Source of the DNA: Paenibacillus sp. J23TS9
Lineage (GTDB): Bacteria; Bacillota; Bacilli; Paenibacillales; Paenibacillaceae
Assembly: GCF_018403225.1 (NCBI RefSeq)
Contig: NZ_BOSG01000004.1
Location: 124,001 to 188,000 of the forward strand
Direction of reading: 5' to 3'
DNA length: 64,000 nucleotides
Both the position numbers and the translations under genes were made by a program. How positions within the stretch are numbered: position 1 is the stretch's first letter; the number at the start of each line of letters is the position of its first letter. The notes below the pieces were generated by a model, which saw only the letters and a program-made list of their open reading frames with translations, had not been told where the DNA came from and ran no database searches. Positions 36,552 to 45,524 of the stretch are shown here, piece after piece.

Positions 36552-37058
36552 TCAGCACTTGAATCCATCTATAATTTCATTAATTTGTTTAATATGTCTT
36601 TGTTCATGTATGTACAGTGATCTCACCCATTCAATTAATAACATTTCTTTAAAGACGGGGTGGATAAAATGTCTTCTACTCAGCACTGATGGGTCTTCTA
36701 ATGTGTTTAATAATCCATTTAACTTCTCTCTTGAATTGTTCAGTTGTTCGACAATTTCTTCTTTTTCTAGAATTTCATCTGTTGGTTTAGCAATGTCAGG
36801 AGCTTCTAACTTTTTACTCCTATCAAGTAGAAATTCTAAGGGTTTATTTTCTATGAATGAATCTTCTGAGCTCCTTAATCCTTTCCTTATGGCTACGACA
36901 TATAATTCCTCTGTCTTAGCTAGGTGTTGACATACCTGGCTGATACTCCAGCTGGAGTCTTTACGTTTGTTTAACTGATCTCCATTCAATCCATTAAGAA
37001 TTCCTAATAATTCATCTCTTGTTTCTTTTAACTTTCGATTGATTTCTTGAAGTTCCAT
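36552..37058 (-). CDS. DinB family four-helix protein
   Basis: 168 residues from the ATG with AAAGGGAG. WSISQVCQHLAKTEELY carries the first conserved histidine, and SLYIHEQRHIKQINEII the C-terminal pair. A DinB_2-type protein of unknown reaction. It is followed closely by the phosphatase-family gene. Confidence 0.85.
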   Translation of the reverse strand: MELQEINRKLKETRDELLGILNGLNGDQLNKRKDSSWSISQVCQHLAKTEELYVVAIRKGLRSSEDSFIENKPLEFLLDRSKKLEAPDIAKPTDEILEKEEIVEQLNNSREKLNGLLNTLEDPSVLSRRHFIHPVFKEMLLIEWVRSLYIHEQRHIKQINEIIDGFKC

Positions 37059-37080
37059 GGAAAACTCCCTTTCTTTTATT

Positions 37081-37587
37081 TTATGGGTTCTGAAATACCT
37101 GAATAGGTCCATGCCACTTCTCATCGTCTACTATCATCTCAGTATATTCTCCGGCCGTGTAATCATTAATTACTTTATTCCAGAATGTATTCGCCGGGGT
37201 ATTCTTTGTTGTTTGTCGTACTTCCCAAGTTCCCTTAAACTCATTAAAAATCTTATGAGCTGCTTGTTTGCCATAGCCTTTATTTCTAAATTTTCGCATT
37301 ATAAAAAAATCACTTATTACATTAGTCTCCTCTGCCGTACTCACTTTCACAAATTCTTTCGGAACATTGGATAGAACTAAAGCTAAACCTGCTAATTCAC
37401 CATCCACTTTCAAAAAGTATGGGTGTCGGTAATGATCCGTCCACTGATGATCTAAATATTTGTAAAGATAAACACCATGATTGTTCAACACATGATCATC
37501 AAACTCACTTGAATCATATCTATAAAATTGGATTAAATGATTTAAAACGACCTTATCTTCATAAGGAACTTTAATGATTTCAAGCAT
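37081..37587 (-). CDS. GNAT family N-acetyltransferase
   Basis: 168 residues. FFIMRKFRNKGYGKQAAHKI is the acetyl-CoA-binding motif A; the preceding YRHPYFLKVDGELAGLALV is typical of this subgroup. It ends NTPANTFWNKVINDY, like the pseudogene at 14871-15150. AGGAGAGATAAGA precedes the ATG. Acceptor unknown. Confidence 0.87.
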   Translation of the reverse strand: MLEIIKVPYEDKVVLNHLIQFYRYDSSEFDDHVLNNHGVYLYKYLDHQWTDHYRHPYFLKVDGELAGLALVLSNVPKEFVKVSTAEETNVISDFFIMRKFRNKGYGKQAAHKIFNEFKGTWEVRQTTKNTPANTFWNKVINDYTAGEYTEMIVDDEKWHGPIQVFQNP

Positions 37588-37615
37588 TCTTATCTCTCCT
37601 ATGCAAATCCACTAA

Positions 37616-38170
37616 TTAATTATTTTCAGAACTATATTCATCCTTCAGAAGACCATATTGCACAAGATCCTCATATTCGCCCCATTTTTTAACATGCTGC
37701 CTTAGTAATCCTTCATATTTCATTCCTGTTTTTTCCATAACCTTTCCCGATGCAGGATTCTTCCCTAGATGACGGGCATGTATACGGTTTAGTTTCATTT
37801 CTTCAAATGCATATTTTACGATTCCTTTTGCTGCTTCCGTACAATAACCGTTATTCATATACTCTCTTCCAATCCAATATGCCAGTTCTCCATGATCAAA
37901 CATCTTATTAAATCCAATACTTATCGTGCCGATTAAATACTTTTCTTCTTGATGCACAATAGCTAATGTAAGAGAACGATCTTCATTAAAATTATCCACA
38001 TGTGTTTTTATCCATTCTTCAGCCATCCCATCCCCATATGGATGCGGGATATTTAATGTCATTTCAGCAATATATTTATCACCTGCTAATTGTTGAACTA
38101 CCGCTGCATCATCTATACTGAAAGGTCTTAATATTAATCTTTCTAATTGGATTGTCGGCAATTTTTTCAT
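37616..38170 (-). CDS. GNAT N-acetyltransferase, RimJ/RimL type
   Basis: 184 residues. LERLILRPFSIDDAAVVQQL is the RimJ-type start, ELAYWIGREYMNNGYCTEAA motif A, and MKYEGLLRQHVKKWGEYEDL the C-terminus. AGGGGAGATCGTAT precedes the ATG. A second copy of its last 35 codons, slightly diverged, lies at 39877-39984. Confidence 0.9.
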   Translation of the reverse strand: MKKLPTIQLERLILRPFSIDDAAVVQQLAGDKYIAEMTLNIPHPYGDGMAEEWIKTHVDNFNEDRSLTLAIVHQEEKYLIGTISIGFNKMFDHGELAYWIGREYMNNGYCTEAAKGIVKYAFEEMKLNRIHARHLGKNPASGKVMEKTGMKYEGLLRQHVKKWGEYEDLVQYGLLKDEYSSENN

Positions 38171-38225
38171 ATACGATCTCCCCTTATCTTAAAATTGAGC
38201 TTGTTTTTTCACACCTCTGTTTTTA

Positions 38226-39020
38226 TTACCTCCAGTCATCGAAATGCCTTTCAAGAAATCCGACCTCTTTAACGTAATGAGCTAAATGGCCTTCTTCCAC
38301 TAGTTTTATAAACGCAGGGTCTCCGGATGCAGCACGGTCCGATAACGTGGTGCACATGAAGTTAATACGGGAAATAACCCACTCCTTAAGATCCTTTGGC
38401 ACATCTATTCCGTAAGAATTAAAAAAAATCTCTATACGTCTTTTTCGTATAGATGCATGATGCTCTTTATGATATTGAACAACGACTCGATCTCCTTCAC
38501 CCGGTGAAAACCCTGCAAGCGGAACAGATGTATACAAAGTGTAAACAATATCCCATATACGGGGCCCTGGCCCTGCCATGTCAAAATCAATAATCCCTAC
38601 AGGAAGCTTGTCTTTAAACACAACATTATACAATGCAGCATCGTTATGGCATACGACTTCATGTAAAGACGTCATTGGATAATCATTTATAGACTTCGTG
38701 GATGTCGTAAAGCCTACAGTTGCATCGTGATAGCTTCTTAAGAGCTTGGCAAGTTCAGCTAACGCCTCATCTGACCACATATATCCTTCATTTTCAGGGT
38801 AATTATTCCCGGGAACAACGCCCTCAAGATAAGAAAGGATTTCTCTCCCCTTCTCATCTAATCCCAAATATCTGGGGGAGTAGGGATAGCCCACCTTTTC
38901 AAGGTGTTTAAGCAATTCATACACATAAGGATTTGGCTTCGCTTCACGGCGAACGGTTCCCCCTACTTTTACGACTTCATTAATATTTCCTCCGGTCAGG
39001 ACTTCCTCGTATTCTGACAA
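38226..39020 (-). CDS. Aminoglycoside phosphotransferase (APH) family protein, TTG start
   Basis: 264 residues. The catalytic loop VCHNDAALYNVVFKD (HxD...N) and the DFD-type metal motif GIIDFDMAGPGPRIWD define an APH/choline-kinase-like fold. TTG at 39020 has AGGGGG upstream. A drug or a metabolite could be phosphorylated; sequence does not decide. Confidence 0.85.
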   Translation of the reverse strand: MSEYEEVLTGGNINEVVKVGGTVRREAKPNPYVYELLKHLEKVGYPYSPRYLGLDEKGREILSYLEGVVPGNNYPENEGYMWSDEALAELAKLLRSYHDATVGFTTSTKSINDYPMTSLHEVVCHNDAALYNVVFKDKLPVGIIDFDMAGPGPRIWDIVYTLYTSVPLAGFSPGEGDRVVVQYHKEHHASIRKRRIEIFFNSYGIDVPKDLKEWVISRINFMCTTLSDRAASGDPAFIKLVEEGHLAHYVKEVGFLERHFDDWR

Positions 39021-39079
39021 ATTTCTTCCCCCTTATGATTCACTACATCTCCATGCGCTGATTTTATATAGCATACAAA

Positions 39080-39135
39080 TGTTCACGACAAACGTCCACC
39101 ATAGATAGTCAAATCTTAGGTGGACGTCTGTGTTG
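39080..39135 (-). repeat. attC-like element (compact)
   Basis: TTCACG box followed by the perfect 9-bp inverted repeat ACGTCCACC (39092-39100) / GGTGGACGT (39119-39127), with TCTTAGGTGG as in the cores of the 44-63 kb elements. The outer ATAAC boxes are not recognisable. Confidence 0.45.
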
Positions 39136-39171
39136 GTGAGCCATTCAATTTCCCTCTTTTGACCTCTTCGA

Positions 39172-39819
39172 TTATTCCAACAAGAGATCTGTCACTTTAA
39201 TATCTCTGATGCTATTAATGATAGTATCCGCTCTTGATAAATCCTGATTTCCTGAATTTGGATTAATAAAGCCGATACATTTCATTCCTGCAGATTTCGC
39301 TGCTTGAATACCATGTTTAGAATCTTCAAGTACCCAACATTCGCTTGGCTTAATATTCAATTGATTTGAGGCTTCAAGATAAATGTCAGGAGCTGGTTTG
39401 CCTTTCGCCACTTCTTCACCACTAACAATGCTATCAAAATATTCAAAAAAGTTATACTTTCTCAGAACCTCATGGATAAAAGAAATTGGTGACGATGAAG
39501 CGAGTCCGATAGAGATATTGTTTTGCTTTAAATCAAAGATTAACTCTTGAATTCCCTCAATCGGTGCCAGATCAATGGATCTAATCAATTCAATTTTTAA
39601 TTTGAGTTGGTATTCAATAATCTCAGATACAGATTGGGGGAGACTGTAATCCTGTTTTAAAACACTCCACATTTCCGGATTAGTCATTCCTACAAATCTT
39701 TCAAGTTCATGCGGAGTAATTGTCACTCCAAAATACTTCATGGTTTCAACGTCAATTTCAAAATGGATCGGTTCACTATCTATAATGACGCCATCCATGT
39801 CAAAGATAAATGCTTTCAT
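39172..39819 (-). CDS. HAD hydrolase, beta-phosphoglucomutase-like subfamily
   Basis: 215 residues: nucleophile motif FIFDMDGVIIDSEPIHF, helical cap, motif II GLASSSPISFI, motif III lysine in GEEVAKGKPAPDIY, and motif IV WVLEDSKHGIQAA. Sugar phosphate phosphatase or mutase activity is expected. AAGGAGATGTAAATC precedes the ATG. Confidence 0.88.
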   Translation of the reverse strand: MKAFIFDMDGVIIDSEPIHFEIDVETMKYFGVTITPHELERFVGMTNPEMWSVLKQDYSLPQSVSEIIEYQLKLKIELIRSIDLAPIEGIQELIFDLKQNNISIGLASSSPISFIHEVLRKYNFFEYFDSIVSGEEVAKGKPAPDIYLEASNQLNIKPSECWVLEDSKHGIQAAKSAGMKCIGFINPNSGNQDLSRADTIINSIRDIKVTDLLLE

Positions 39820-39850
39820 GATTTACATCTCCTTTTCAGTTGAATGCGTC

Positions 39851-39876
39851 CGATAACATTCCCGAACTCACGAACC
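39851..39876 (-). repeat. attC-like arm (remnant)
   Basis: ATAACATTCCCGAACTCACG closely follows the left-arm consensus ATAACGTTNTTGTATTCACG. It directly abuts the GNAT tail fragment at 39877. Confidence 0.55.
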
Positions 39877-39984
39877 TTAGTTATTCTCTAAATTATATTC
39901 ATTCTTTAAGAGTCCATAATGCACAAGGTCCTCATATTCACCCCATTTTCTAACATGCTGTCTTAATAATCCTTCGTATTTCAT
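39877..39984 (-). pseudogene. Duplicate C-terminal fragment of the RimJ-type GNAT
   Basis: Minus strand codes MKYEGLLRQHVRKWGEYEDL then VHYGLLKNEY and a normal stop, almost identical to the end of the gene at 37616-38170. The fragment runs from that methionine to the stop and is flanked by an attC-like arm, as expected for a truncated second copy of the same cassette. Confidence 0.88.
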
Positions 39985-39987
39985 GAT

Positions 39988-40362
39988 TCACTGTTTCATG
40001 CCAACCGCAATCCATCTTCTATCTATGTCTTCAAAAACAAATTCCCTATTGTTGTAATCTGTCGTGGATAGAGGTCGCACAATTTTAACTCCTAATTTTT
40101 TAAAATCGTTCTCCATTTCCTCTTGGTTATCTGTAATTAAATAAGCATCATAACCATATCCATGCATTTCTCGATTAGGGACTATATATTCTTGATTTGA
40201 TTTTGTTAAAACGATCTCTATGCGATCCCTATATAGACAAATATGTGGTTCCATGGAATCCAGATAATAGACAGATCTAAATCCCAATTTCTCATAGTAT
40301 TTTGCTGTTTTATAAAAGTCAGTTGTCGGGAATATTTGCAGCAAATTCGAAAAATAACTCAT
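39988..40362 (-). CDS. VOC/bleomycin-resistance-like protein
   Basis: About 124 residues: LLQIFPTTDFYKTAKYYEKL and the C-terminal FVFEDIDRRWIAVGM match the vicinal oxygen chelate fold. AAAGGAG lies eight bases before the ATG. Binding protein or lyase; substrate unknown. Confidence 0.8.
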   Translation of the reverse strand: MSYFSNLLQIFPTTDFYKTAKYYEKLGFRSVYYLDSMEPHICLYRDRIEIVLTKSNQEYIVPNREMHGYGYDAYLITDNQEEMENDFKKLGVKIVRPLSTTDYNNREFVFEDIDRRWIAVGMKQ

Positions 40363-40447
40363 CACTTTATCTCCTTTAATTTTCTGAAATAAATGGACAA
40401 TAAATAAGGCAACATACCCACTACTTTTTTTATTTGTCCAACAATCA

Positions 40448-40957
40448 TTACATAATAAAATGAATTGTCTCAGTAATTGCTTCGATATTTTCCGAGTCAG
40501 CGTATACTATAAAAAAATTATACATTGTATCACCAATTTTTATCGGTTTTGGGTATTTAACGATTAGGCATGTTTGATTTTTCATCTCTTCTGGTTGATC
40601 ATCTGAAGGTTTTATCAATCTTGCATCCTGATTATCAATATTTACAACTGTTATTTCTGGATTAGTTCCGTATGGATTCAGTTTATGATGCGCGTTTAAT
40701 GAAGCGAATTCATCAATAGATATAGATCCAGTTCCACCTGCATCCATTTGAAAAAAACCATTCTCTCCTGCGTATCTAATAGAAGGTAGGTAGGTGGTGT
40801 CCAGGCTCCAATTCGAAGGATACTGCAAACTAATTTTAGTTTTATGATCTATATACTCAACAGAGCCATCCGATTTTTGAACATTCATTGATGACTTCAC
40901 CTTACATCCTGTACATAAAAAAATGAATATGAATGATATTAAAAGATACTTATTCAT
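40448..40957 (-). CDS. Putative lipoprotein, PsbP-like fold
   Basis: 169 residues. Signal peptide with lipobox LCTGC, then IDHKTKISLQYPSNWSLDTT, the start of the small alpha-beta PsbP/DUF1795-like domain seen in many Bacillales lipoproteins. Anchored at the outside of the membrane. Function unknown. AAGGATGTG precedes the ATG. Confidence 0.65.
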   Translation of the reverse strand: MNKYLLISFIFIFLCTGCKVKSSMNVQKSDGSVEYIDHKTKISLQYPSNWSLDTTYLPSIRYAGENGFFQMDAGGTGSISIDEFASLNAHHKLNPYGTNPEITVVNIDNQDARLIKPSDDQPEEMKNQTCLIVKYPKPIKIGDTMYNFFIVYADSENIEAITETIHFIM

Positions 40958-41041
40958 TAAAAATCACATCCTTATTTTTACCTCGAAGCTTCAAGATGTC
41001 GTATTCGTGACCTTCGGCAGATCTATGGAAGTAAACCCATA

Positions 41042-41629
41042 TTAAGTAAATATAGGTTTTAGATTCAATAACCCCACATCAACTGAGGTCTCTATATAAC
41101 CAATGATCTGAGTAAAAGTAAAAACATTAAGTTTTTCATTGATAACTTCCTTATCGTAATCCAAATCTTCTAATGCAAAAGGAATGAATTCTTCAACATC
41201 TTTGGACTTAACCTCTTCCAGATCAAAGATTGTTGGATGATAGCTGATCATTTCTCTTAATTCATCTGTATAACCATAGTACTCTAATAATTTTCCATTC
41301 AGTAATCGGAAATCATTATGGGATAAATTATATAATTCTTTATCAGCTTCCATTCTGTTTCTCAACCAAGGAAGATTGAAACCTTTCAGCCATATATCAT
41401 CAGCGATTAAATGTGTAAAATACCCCAATATATATTGGCTTTCTATTTGCTTACTATATTTATGTAAAAATCCTTTATAATCAATGTATCTCGAATAATC
41501 TTGTATCTCGCCTTTAAAAAAATGTGATAAGTCTTTTGGTGAGACAGCATCTGGAGCAATGCTTCCAAGTAAAAATAGCCCTTTATCTTCTATCGAGAGA
41601 CTCTCTGCAATTCTATTCGCAATAACCAA
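41042..41629 (-). CDS. Zinc-dependent PLPC-like protein, N-terminus uncertain
   Basis: 195 codons. LFLLGSIAPDAVSPKD and ILGYFTHLIADDIWLKGF match the metal-binding blocks of the protein at 5157-5807. The first visible residues (VRLVIANRIAESL) lack the family's MP-x-P-M-x-H start: a stop lies just upstream and only a TTG without a clear ribosome site is available. The first metal histidine may therefore be missing, and the gene may be inactive. Confidence 0.6.
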   Translation of the reverse strand: MVIANRIAESLSIEDKGLFLLGSIAPDAVSPKDLSHFFKGEIQDYSRYIDYKGFLHKYSKQIESQYILGYFTHLIADDIWLKGFNLPWLRNRMEADKELYNLSHNDFRLLNGKLLEYYGYTDELREMISYHPTIFDLEEVKSKDVEEFIPFALEDLDYDKEVINEKLNVFTFTQIIGYIETSVDVGLLNLKPIFT

Positions 41630-41679
41630 GCGAACCTATAATATTTCACCTCACCTTTCAGTGCATACTACCAAAATTT

Positions 41680-41770
41680 TTCCGCATTCAACCATTCAAG
41701 GCCAGACCGATTAACTTTGCGGTAATTCCAAGCTGGCTATAAGTGCCATCACGTAAATGTTGCTTAACAG
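41680..41770 (-). pseudogene. Possible tail of a decayed gene
   Basis: The minus strand is open as MKTVKQHLRDGTYSQLGITA then KLIGLALNG and a stop, with no ribosome site and no match I recognise. It may be the end of a lost gene; the rest of 41630-41845 shows nothing else. Confidence 0.3.
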
Positions 41771-41845
41771 TCTTCATAGACATGCTCTTGTATTCTAATT
41801 AATCTGCATCTTTTAGTTTCTATCATGGTATTCCTCCAAAAGATG

Positions 41846-42397
41846 TTAATGCCCTTCCTGAGATCTCTTTAAAATATATTTAAAATGATTCATGCTGTTC
41901 TTAATGACAGCGTTTTCCATTGTTTCAATCTCTTTGATAAGGTCATTCATAATATTCTTTGCCAATTTATAATCGTCTGCATTAATGTAATTATTATTGA
42001 AAGCATCTTCCAGCTCATCTTCATCTTTAATATAGAATTCACCATTAGGGAAAACGACTACATCTAAATATAGATCATCCCAATAGGGTATTCCTTGCTC
42101 ATTAGTTCCAACACTCTTTGCGATGTCAAAATACCATTGAATTATTTCTTTTTTCTCATTTATCATCGTTGTAACACAGTAATTTGATTTTGATGGAAAG
42201 TGCTGCATCCAGTAATAACCGTCATCGACTAAACAAATTTCTTGATTATGAATAGTTCTGATTAGTGGTTGCTTTACTTGATGAATGCTTATCAGGGTTA
42301 TATGACCCTTAAACTCATCTTCATCAAAAATACTACATACAAAGTCTCTATTTAATATTCGATTCCAGTCTAATCGGTCTGCATGTTTTCTTTTCAA
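41846..42397 (-). CDS. DUF402 domain protein, TTG start
   Basis: About 183 residues. AGGAGG lies six bases before TTG at 42397; the frame is open further but enters an attC-like remnant. DUF402 features are the acidic strand YYWMQHFPSKSNYCVTTMI and YWDDLYLDVVVFPNGEFYIK with conserved aspartates. Relatives bind nucleotides or cleave nucleoside diphosphates. Confidence 0.85.
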   Translation of the reverse strand: MKRKHADRLDWNRILNRDFVCSIFDEDEFKGHITLISIHQVKQPLIRTIHNQEICLVDDGYYWMQHFPSKSNYCVTTMINEKKEIIQWYFDIAKSVGTNEQGIPYWDDLYLDVVVFPNGEFYIKDEDELEDAFNNNYINADDYKLAKNIMNDLIKEIETMENAVIKNSMNHFKYILKRSQEGH

Positions 42398-42458
42398 TTC
42401 ACACCTCCTACTTAGCTTTCTAAAACCATCTTGATTCGCTTTATCTTGATGAAAAGGC

Positions 42459-42486
42459 GGCAGCGTGAATTCATTGTTATGCGATG
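42459..42486 (-). repeat. attC-like arm (right arm)
   Basis: Minus strand reads ATAAC-AATGAA-TTCACGC, an exact match to the right-arm consensus ATAAC-N6-TTCACGC, followed on the other side by CATCGC. The other arm is missing. Confidence 0.7.
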
Positions 42487-42524
42487 CTCGGTACCTCTTA
42501 GAATTAGCAAACAATGTCTTCATA

Positions 42525-43067
42525 CTATAATTTTTTTGCCATGAAGAGAGCGACTTCACCAGTCTCCATATCGGTATTCGTGTACAATGATGTATCAATG
42601 CCATCAATCGTAAAACCACATTCATTATAAAATCTAATCGCTGGTACATTATAGTTTTGCGTTTCTAGTCTAATTGCTCTGAATCCAACTTTCTTAGCAT
42701 TTTCTGTTACATTGTTTAGTAATGATCTTCCTATGTTTCTCCTCCTGTATTCGGAAGAGACTTGTAAGTCCCATATATATAATGTGTTATTCCACTCTTG
42801 AGGTTCACAAATAACTACTCCAACCAATTCTTCGCCTTTATATGCACCCAAAGAATATCCCAACGGTATTAGATGTTCATATCTATCAATATCACTTTGA
42901 TCCCTTGGATAAGTTTTGTCATATTCAGCTTCTAGCGGTAACAATTCAAGTGTAATTGACAATTTATTATCATTCATTTCTCTATGTATTTCATATTTAG
43001 TGCTTGAGGTATAACCAAAATGACCCAATTCATCCGGTTTAAAACTTGTTAACTTTTTTATTTCCAT
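42525..43067 (-). CDS. GNAT, streptothricin acetyltransferase-like (SatA type)
   Basis: 180 residues. LYIWDLQVSSEYRRRNIGRS gives motif A, and NYNVPAIRFYNECGFTIDGI then DTSLYTNTD resembles the C-terminus of SatA from Bacillus. Relatives acetylate the beta-lysine of streptothricin. The ribosome site is weak. Resistance activity is an inference. Confidence 0.8.
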   Translation of the reverse strand: MEIKKLTSFKPDELGHFGYTSSTKYEIHREMNDNKLSITLELLPLEAEYDKTYPRDQSDIDRYEHLIPLGYSLGAYKGEELVGVVICEPQEWNNTLYIWDLQVSSEYRRRNIGRSLLNNVTENAKKVGFRAIRLETQNYNVPAIRFYNECGFTIDGIDTSLYTNTDMETGEVALFMAKKL

Positions 43068-43094
43068 GAAACAACCACTCGCTTTCTAGATAGT

Positions 43095-43604
43095 CTAATT
43101 CTTTAAATTCTTCGTTAAGTAGAGAACAATATCATCATTTATGACAACATTCTCCCCATATGCAACATAATACTGTCCATTGTGTATCCCTTTACCATCT
43201 GGGACATAACCACGCTTTACATACAGTACTTGAGCATTACCATAATCAGAAAATACGCCTACTCCGATTCCAGCAACTGATGATCTTTCGCTTATTATTT
43301 CCTCGGCGCGATCCATCAATTTAGAGCCAATTCCTAATCTTCTATACTTCAACAAAACGTTAAAGTCATTAACTTCCGGAATGCTTTCCTCCCTAAATGC
43401 TGGATAATATGATTTCCAAATGACATTTACATACCCAGCAAATCGTCCGTCTGCTTCGGCAATCAAAGTAACTCTTTCCCCGTTATTCTGTTCACCAATA
43501 TATCTCTCATACAGAGTAATAGGTTTGTCCCAGCCTTGTTCTTTAAAAGCATCCGAAATAGTTTTCGGATCATGTTCAGTTATTTGTCGAATGGATATGT
43601 TCAT
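43095..43604 (-). CDS. GNAT family N-acetyltransferase
   Basis: 169 residues. NDFNVLLKYRRLGIGSKLMD carries motif A, followed by GNAQVLYVKRGYVPDGKGIH. The N-terminal DAFKEQGWDKPITLYERYI is typical of a Bacillales GNAT subgroup. Acceptor unknown. Weak ribosome site. Confidence 0.85.
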   Translation of the reverse strand: MNISIRQITEHDPKTISDAFKEQGWDKPITLYERYIGEQNNGERVTLIAEADGRFAGYVNVIWKSYYPAFREESIPEVNDFNVLLKYRRLGIGSKLMDRAEEIISERSSVAGIGVGVFSDYGNAQVLYVKRGYVPDGKGIHNGQYYVAYGENVVINDDIVLYLTKNLKN

Positions 43605-43686
43605 AATTGATCTCGCTTTCTTTATTATGATTTTCTTGTTTAGCGGGGGATTTCATATAATGTTATTGTAACTACGAACTTGAATA

Positions 43687-44427
43687 TTATTTATCCGCCA
43701 GTATGGTAAATTCCCAAGGAATATTTTCATTATTCCATCCACGATGTTCATCAAATTTCTTCAGTTTGAAACCTGCGGATAGGACAGAATTAATAATCTC
43801 GCTTAAAGTATATAATCGAATGGAGACATCAGGAAAATCCAACTGTTCCTGTTCGTCAAAGAACTCCTTGTATGCCACATCTCCGCTTCTTAATTCCGTA
43901 TCAAAATAGTCCACTTCTCCTTGACTAATGACACATTTTCTTAAGGGATGGAAGTCACTAAGAATCAATTCCCCTCCATCTTTCAATAGTCCATAAAGAA
44001 TAGACATAAATTTATTGATATCACCAAAATAATGTAATATGCCTCCTTCTAAATATAGAATGTCGAAATATCCTCCGTACATCTCTAGATCAATGTTATA
44101 AATATCAGTAACGATATAATCAATTAATGTGTTCGCACTTGCAGCTAATTCTAAGGCATATTTTTTATTTTCCTCAGAAATATCGAATACGGTCACCTCT
44201 GCTCCTAGTAGAGCTAATGGAACCGCCTTCCTTCCATTCGACCCGCAAAGATTAGCAACTTTTTTTCCTTCAACTTGTTCGAATAAATGTTTATGTTTTT
44301 TAAGATTTGCTATTGGATTTTCTAATATTTGAGTTGCTTTCTCCTTAGGTGAACCATCTCTTTTATGCCAAAATTCATATGCACGATGTTCCCATGCTTT
44401 TTTATTTTTTTGACTTTGTTCATTCAA
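43687..44427 (-). CDS. SAM-dependent methyltransferase, TTG start
   Basis: 246 residues. Motif I is KVANLCGSNGRKAVPLAL, loop-2 acidic residue in VTVFDISEENKKYA, and post-motif YLEGGILHYFGD. TTG at 44427 has AGAGGGG eight bases upstream; the nearby ATG is in another frame. Substrate unknown. Confidence 0.85.
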   Translation of the reverse strand: MNEQSQKNKKAWEHRAYEFWHKRDGSPKEKATQILENPIANLKKHKHLFEQVEGKKVANLCGSNGRKAVPLALLGAEVTVFDISEENKKYALELAASANTLIDYIVTDIYNIDLEMYGGYFDILYLEGGILHYFGDINKFMSILYGLLKDGGELILSDFHPLRKCVISQGEVDYFDTELRSGDVAYKEFFDEQEQLDFPDVSIRLYTLSEIINSVLSAGFKLKKFDEHRGWNNENIPWEFTILADK

Positions 44428-44483
44428 ATTGGTTTCCCCTCTCTGATTGTCATTTCTACGGCTTTAGTTATAGCACTGAAATC

Positions 44484-44530
44484 GGATAACGTTTGGGCAT
44501 TCCTGATGTTCAAGCGGATTAGGGGACCCT
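44484..44530 (-). repeat. attC-like arm
   Basis: ATAACGTTTGGGCATTCCTG, so AACGTTATCC on the coding strand. It lies between two methyltransferase genes. The core is degenerate. Confidence 0.5.
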
Positions 44531-44609
44531 AGGTAAACAAATATCGAATAACACTCTGCCAATCAAGTTTGCAGTAAAAATACATCCACTTCCTTGAAAT
44601 AGAATCACT

Positions 44610-45488
44610 CTATCTTTGAATGATTCCAGACGTTATTTTCATACCGGCAGATCCAACAAATGCTGAAGACATAGAAAACTGATTATGCAAATTAAGTTCA
44701 GCATTATATTGATTCTTTGCATCTTCTATATCCAGCCCCTGTTCCATGAGTCGGTTAACAATGATTTCAAGTTCACCTGGATTACTCCCAATTCCGTCTT
44801 CGACTAATGATTCATATAGCTTTGATCGGTTCTCCAGATCTGAATTCGGATCAAGAAATAATACTTTATCGCTCACTCTGCATTCAATATTCTTCACCCC
44901 CAGTTGGCTTAAATATATTGGGATTTTGATGCCAACATTTCCGTCTTTACCATTCTGCTTTGTTTGCATTTCATATAAATTTTGCAGTATCCCAAGTTTG
45001 ACAATATTAGTTTGGTCTACTTTGTCTACATTGTATGTTGACATATTGGCTATCCAATGAGGTTCAAAGCAGATGATTCTTCCGTTATCAGATATACAAT
45101 CGATCATCCGATTGAGCGTATGTACAGGATCGGACATATGGAGTAGAAGCGCGTGACAAACAGCAACATCAAATGTTTTTTCAGTTACAAATTCATTCAC
45201 ATCACATTGAATAAAATTTGCTTCGTATGAAAGATTATCGAATATTTCTTTTGCCTTGCTTAATAATCGGTCACCTAAATCGACCCCAGTGTAACTTGAT
45301 CCTTTCGGCAACAACGGCATTAACTTCAAGCCTAAAAAACCATAGCCACACCCAAAATCAATTATATTGACCGGTTCAGTTATCTTCCAAACATTACTAA
45401 CTAAAAAAGAAATGTAATCATCGTTATAATAAAGATTCCTTGTGTTCATTAGATATTCGATTTTTTCGTCCCAATAATATTCCCCCAT
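44610..45488 (-). CDS. Class I SAM-dependent methyltransferase
   Basis: 292 residues. Motif I NIIDFGCGYGFLGLKLMPLL, loop-2 YTGVDLGDRLLSKAKE, motif II FDVAVCHALLLHMSDP, and a long C-terminal helical region. AAGGAG lies seven bases before the ATG. Substrate unknown. Confidence 0.87.
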   Translation of the reverse strand: MGEYYWDEKIEYLMNTRNLYYNDDYISFLVSNVWKITEPVNIIDFGCGYGFLGLKLMPLLPKGSSYTGVDLGDRLLSKAKEIFDNLSYEANFIQCDVNEFVTEKTFDVAVCHALLLHMSDPVHTLNRMIDCISDNGRIICFEPHWIANMSTYNVDKVDQTNIVKLGILQNLYEMQTKQNGKDGNVGIKIPIYLSQLGVKNIECRVSDKVLFLDPNSDLENRSKLYESLVEDGIGSNPGELEIIVNRLMEQGLDIEDAKNQYNAELNLHNQFSMSSAFVGSAGMKITSGIIQR

Positions 45489-45524
45489 AATATGACTCCT
45501 TTTCTTTGGTTTTGGGCAAATTCA

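Noticed and set aside
43659..43685. TGTTATTGTAACTACGAACTTG as a further attC-like arm
   Set aside because: Similar to the 63.3 kb arm but too short and lacking TTCACG; could be chance in AT-rich DNA.
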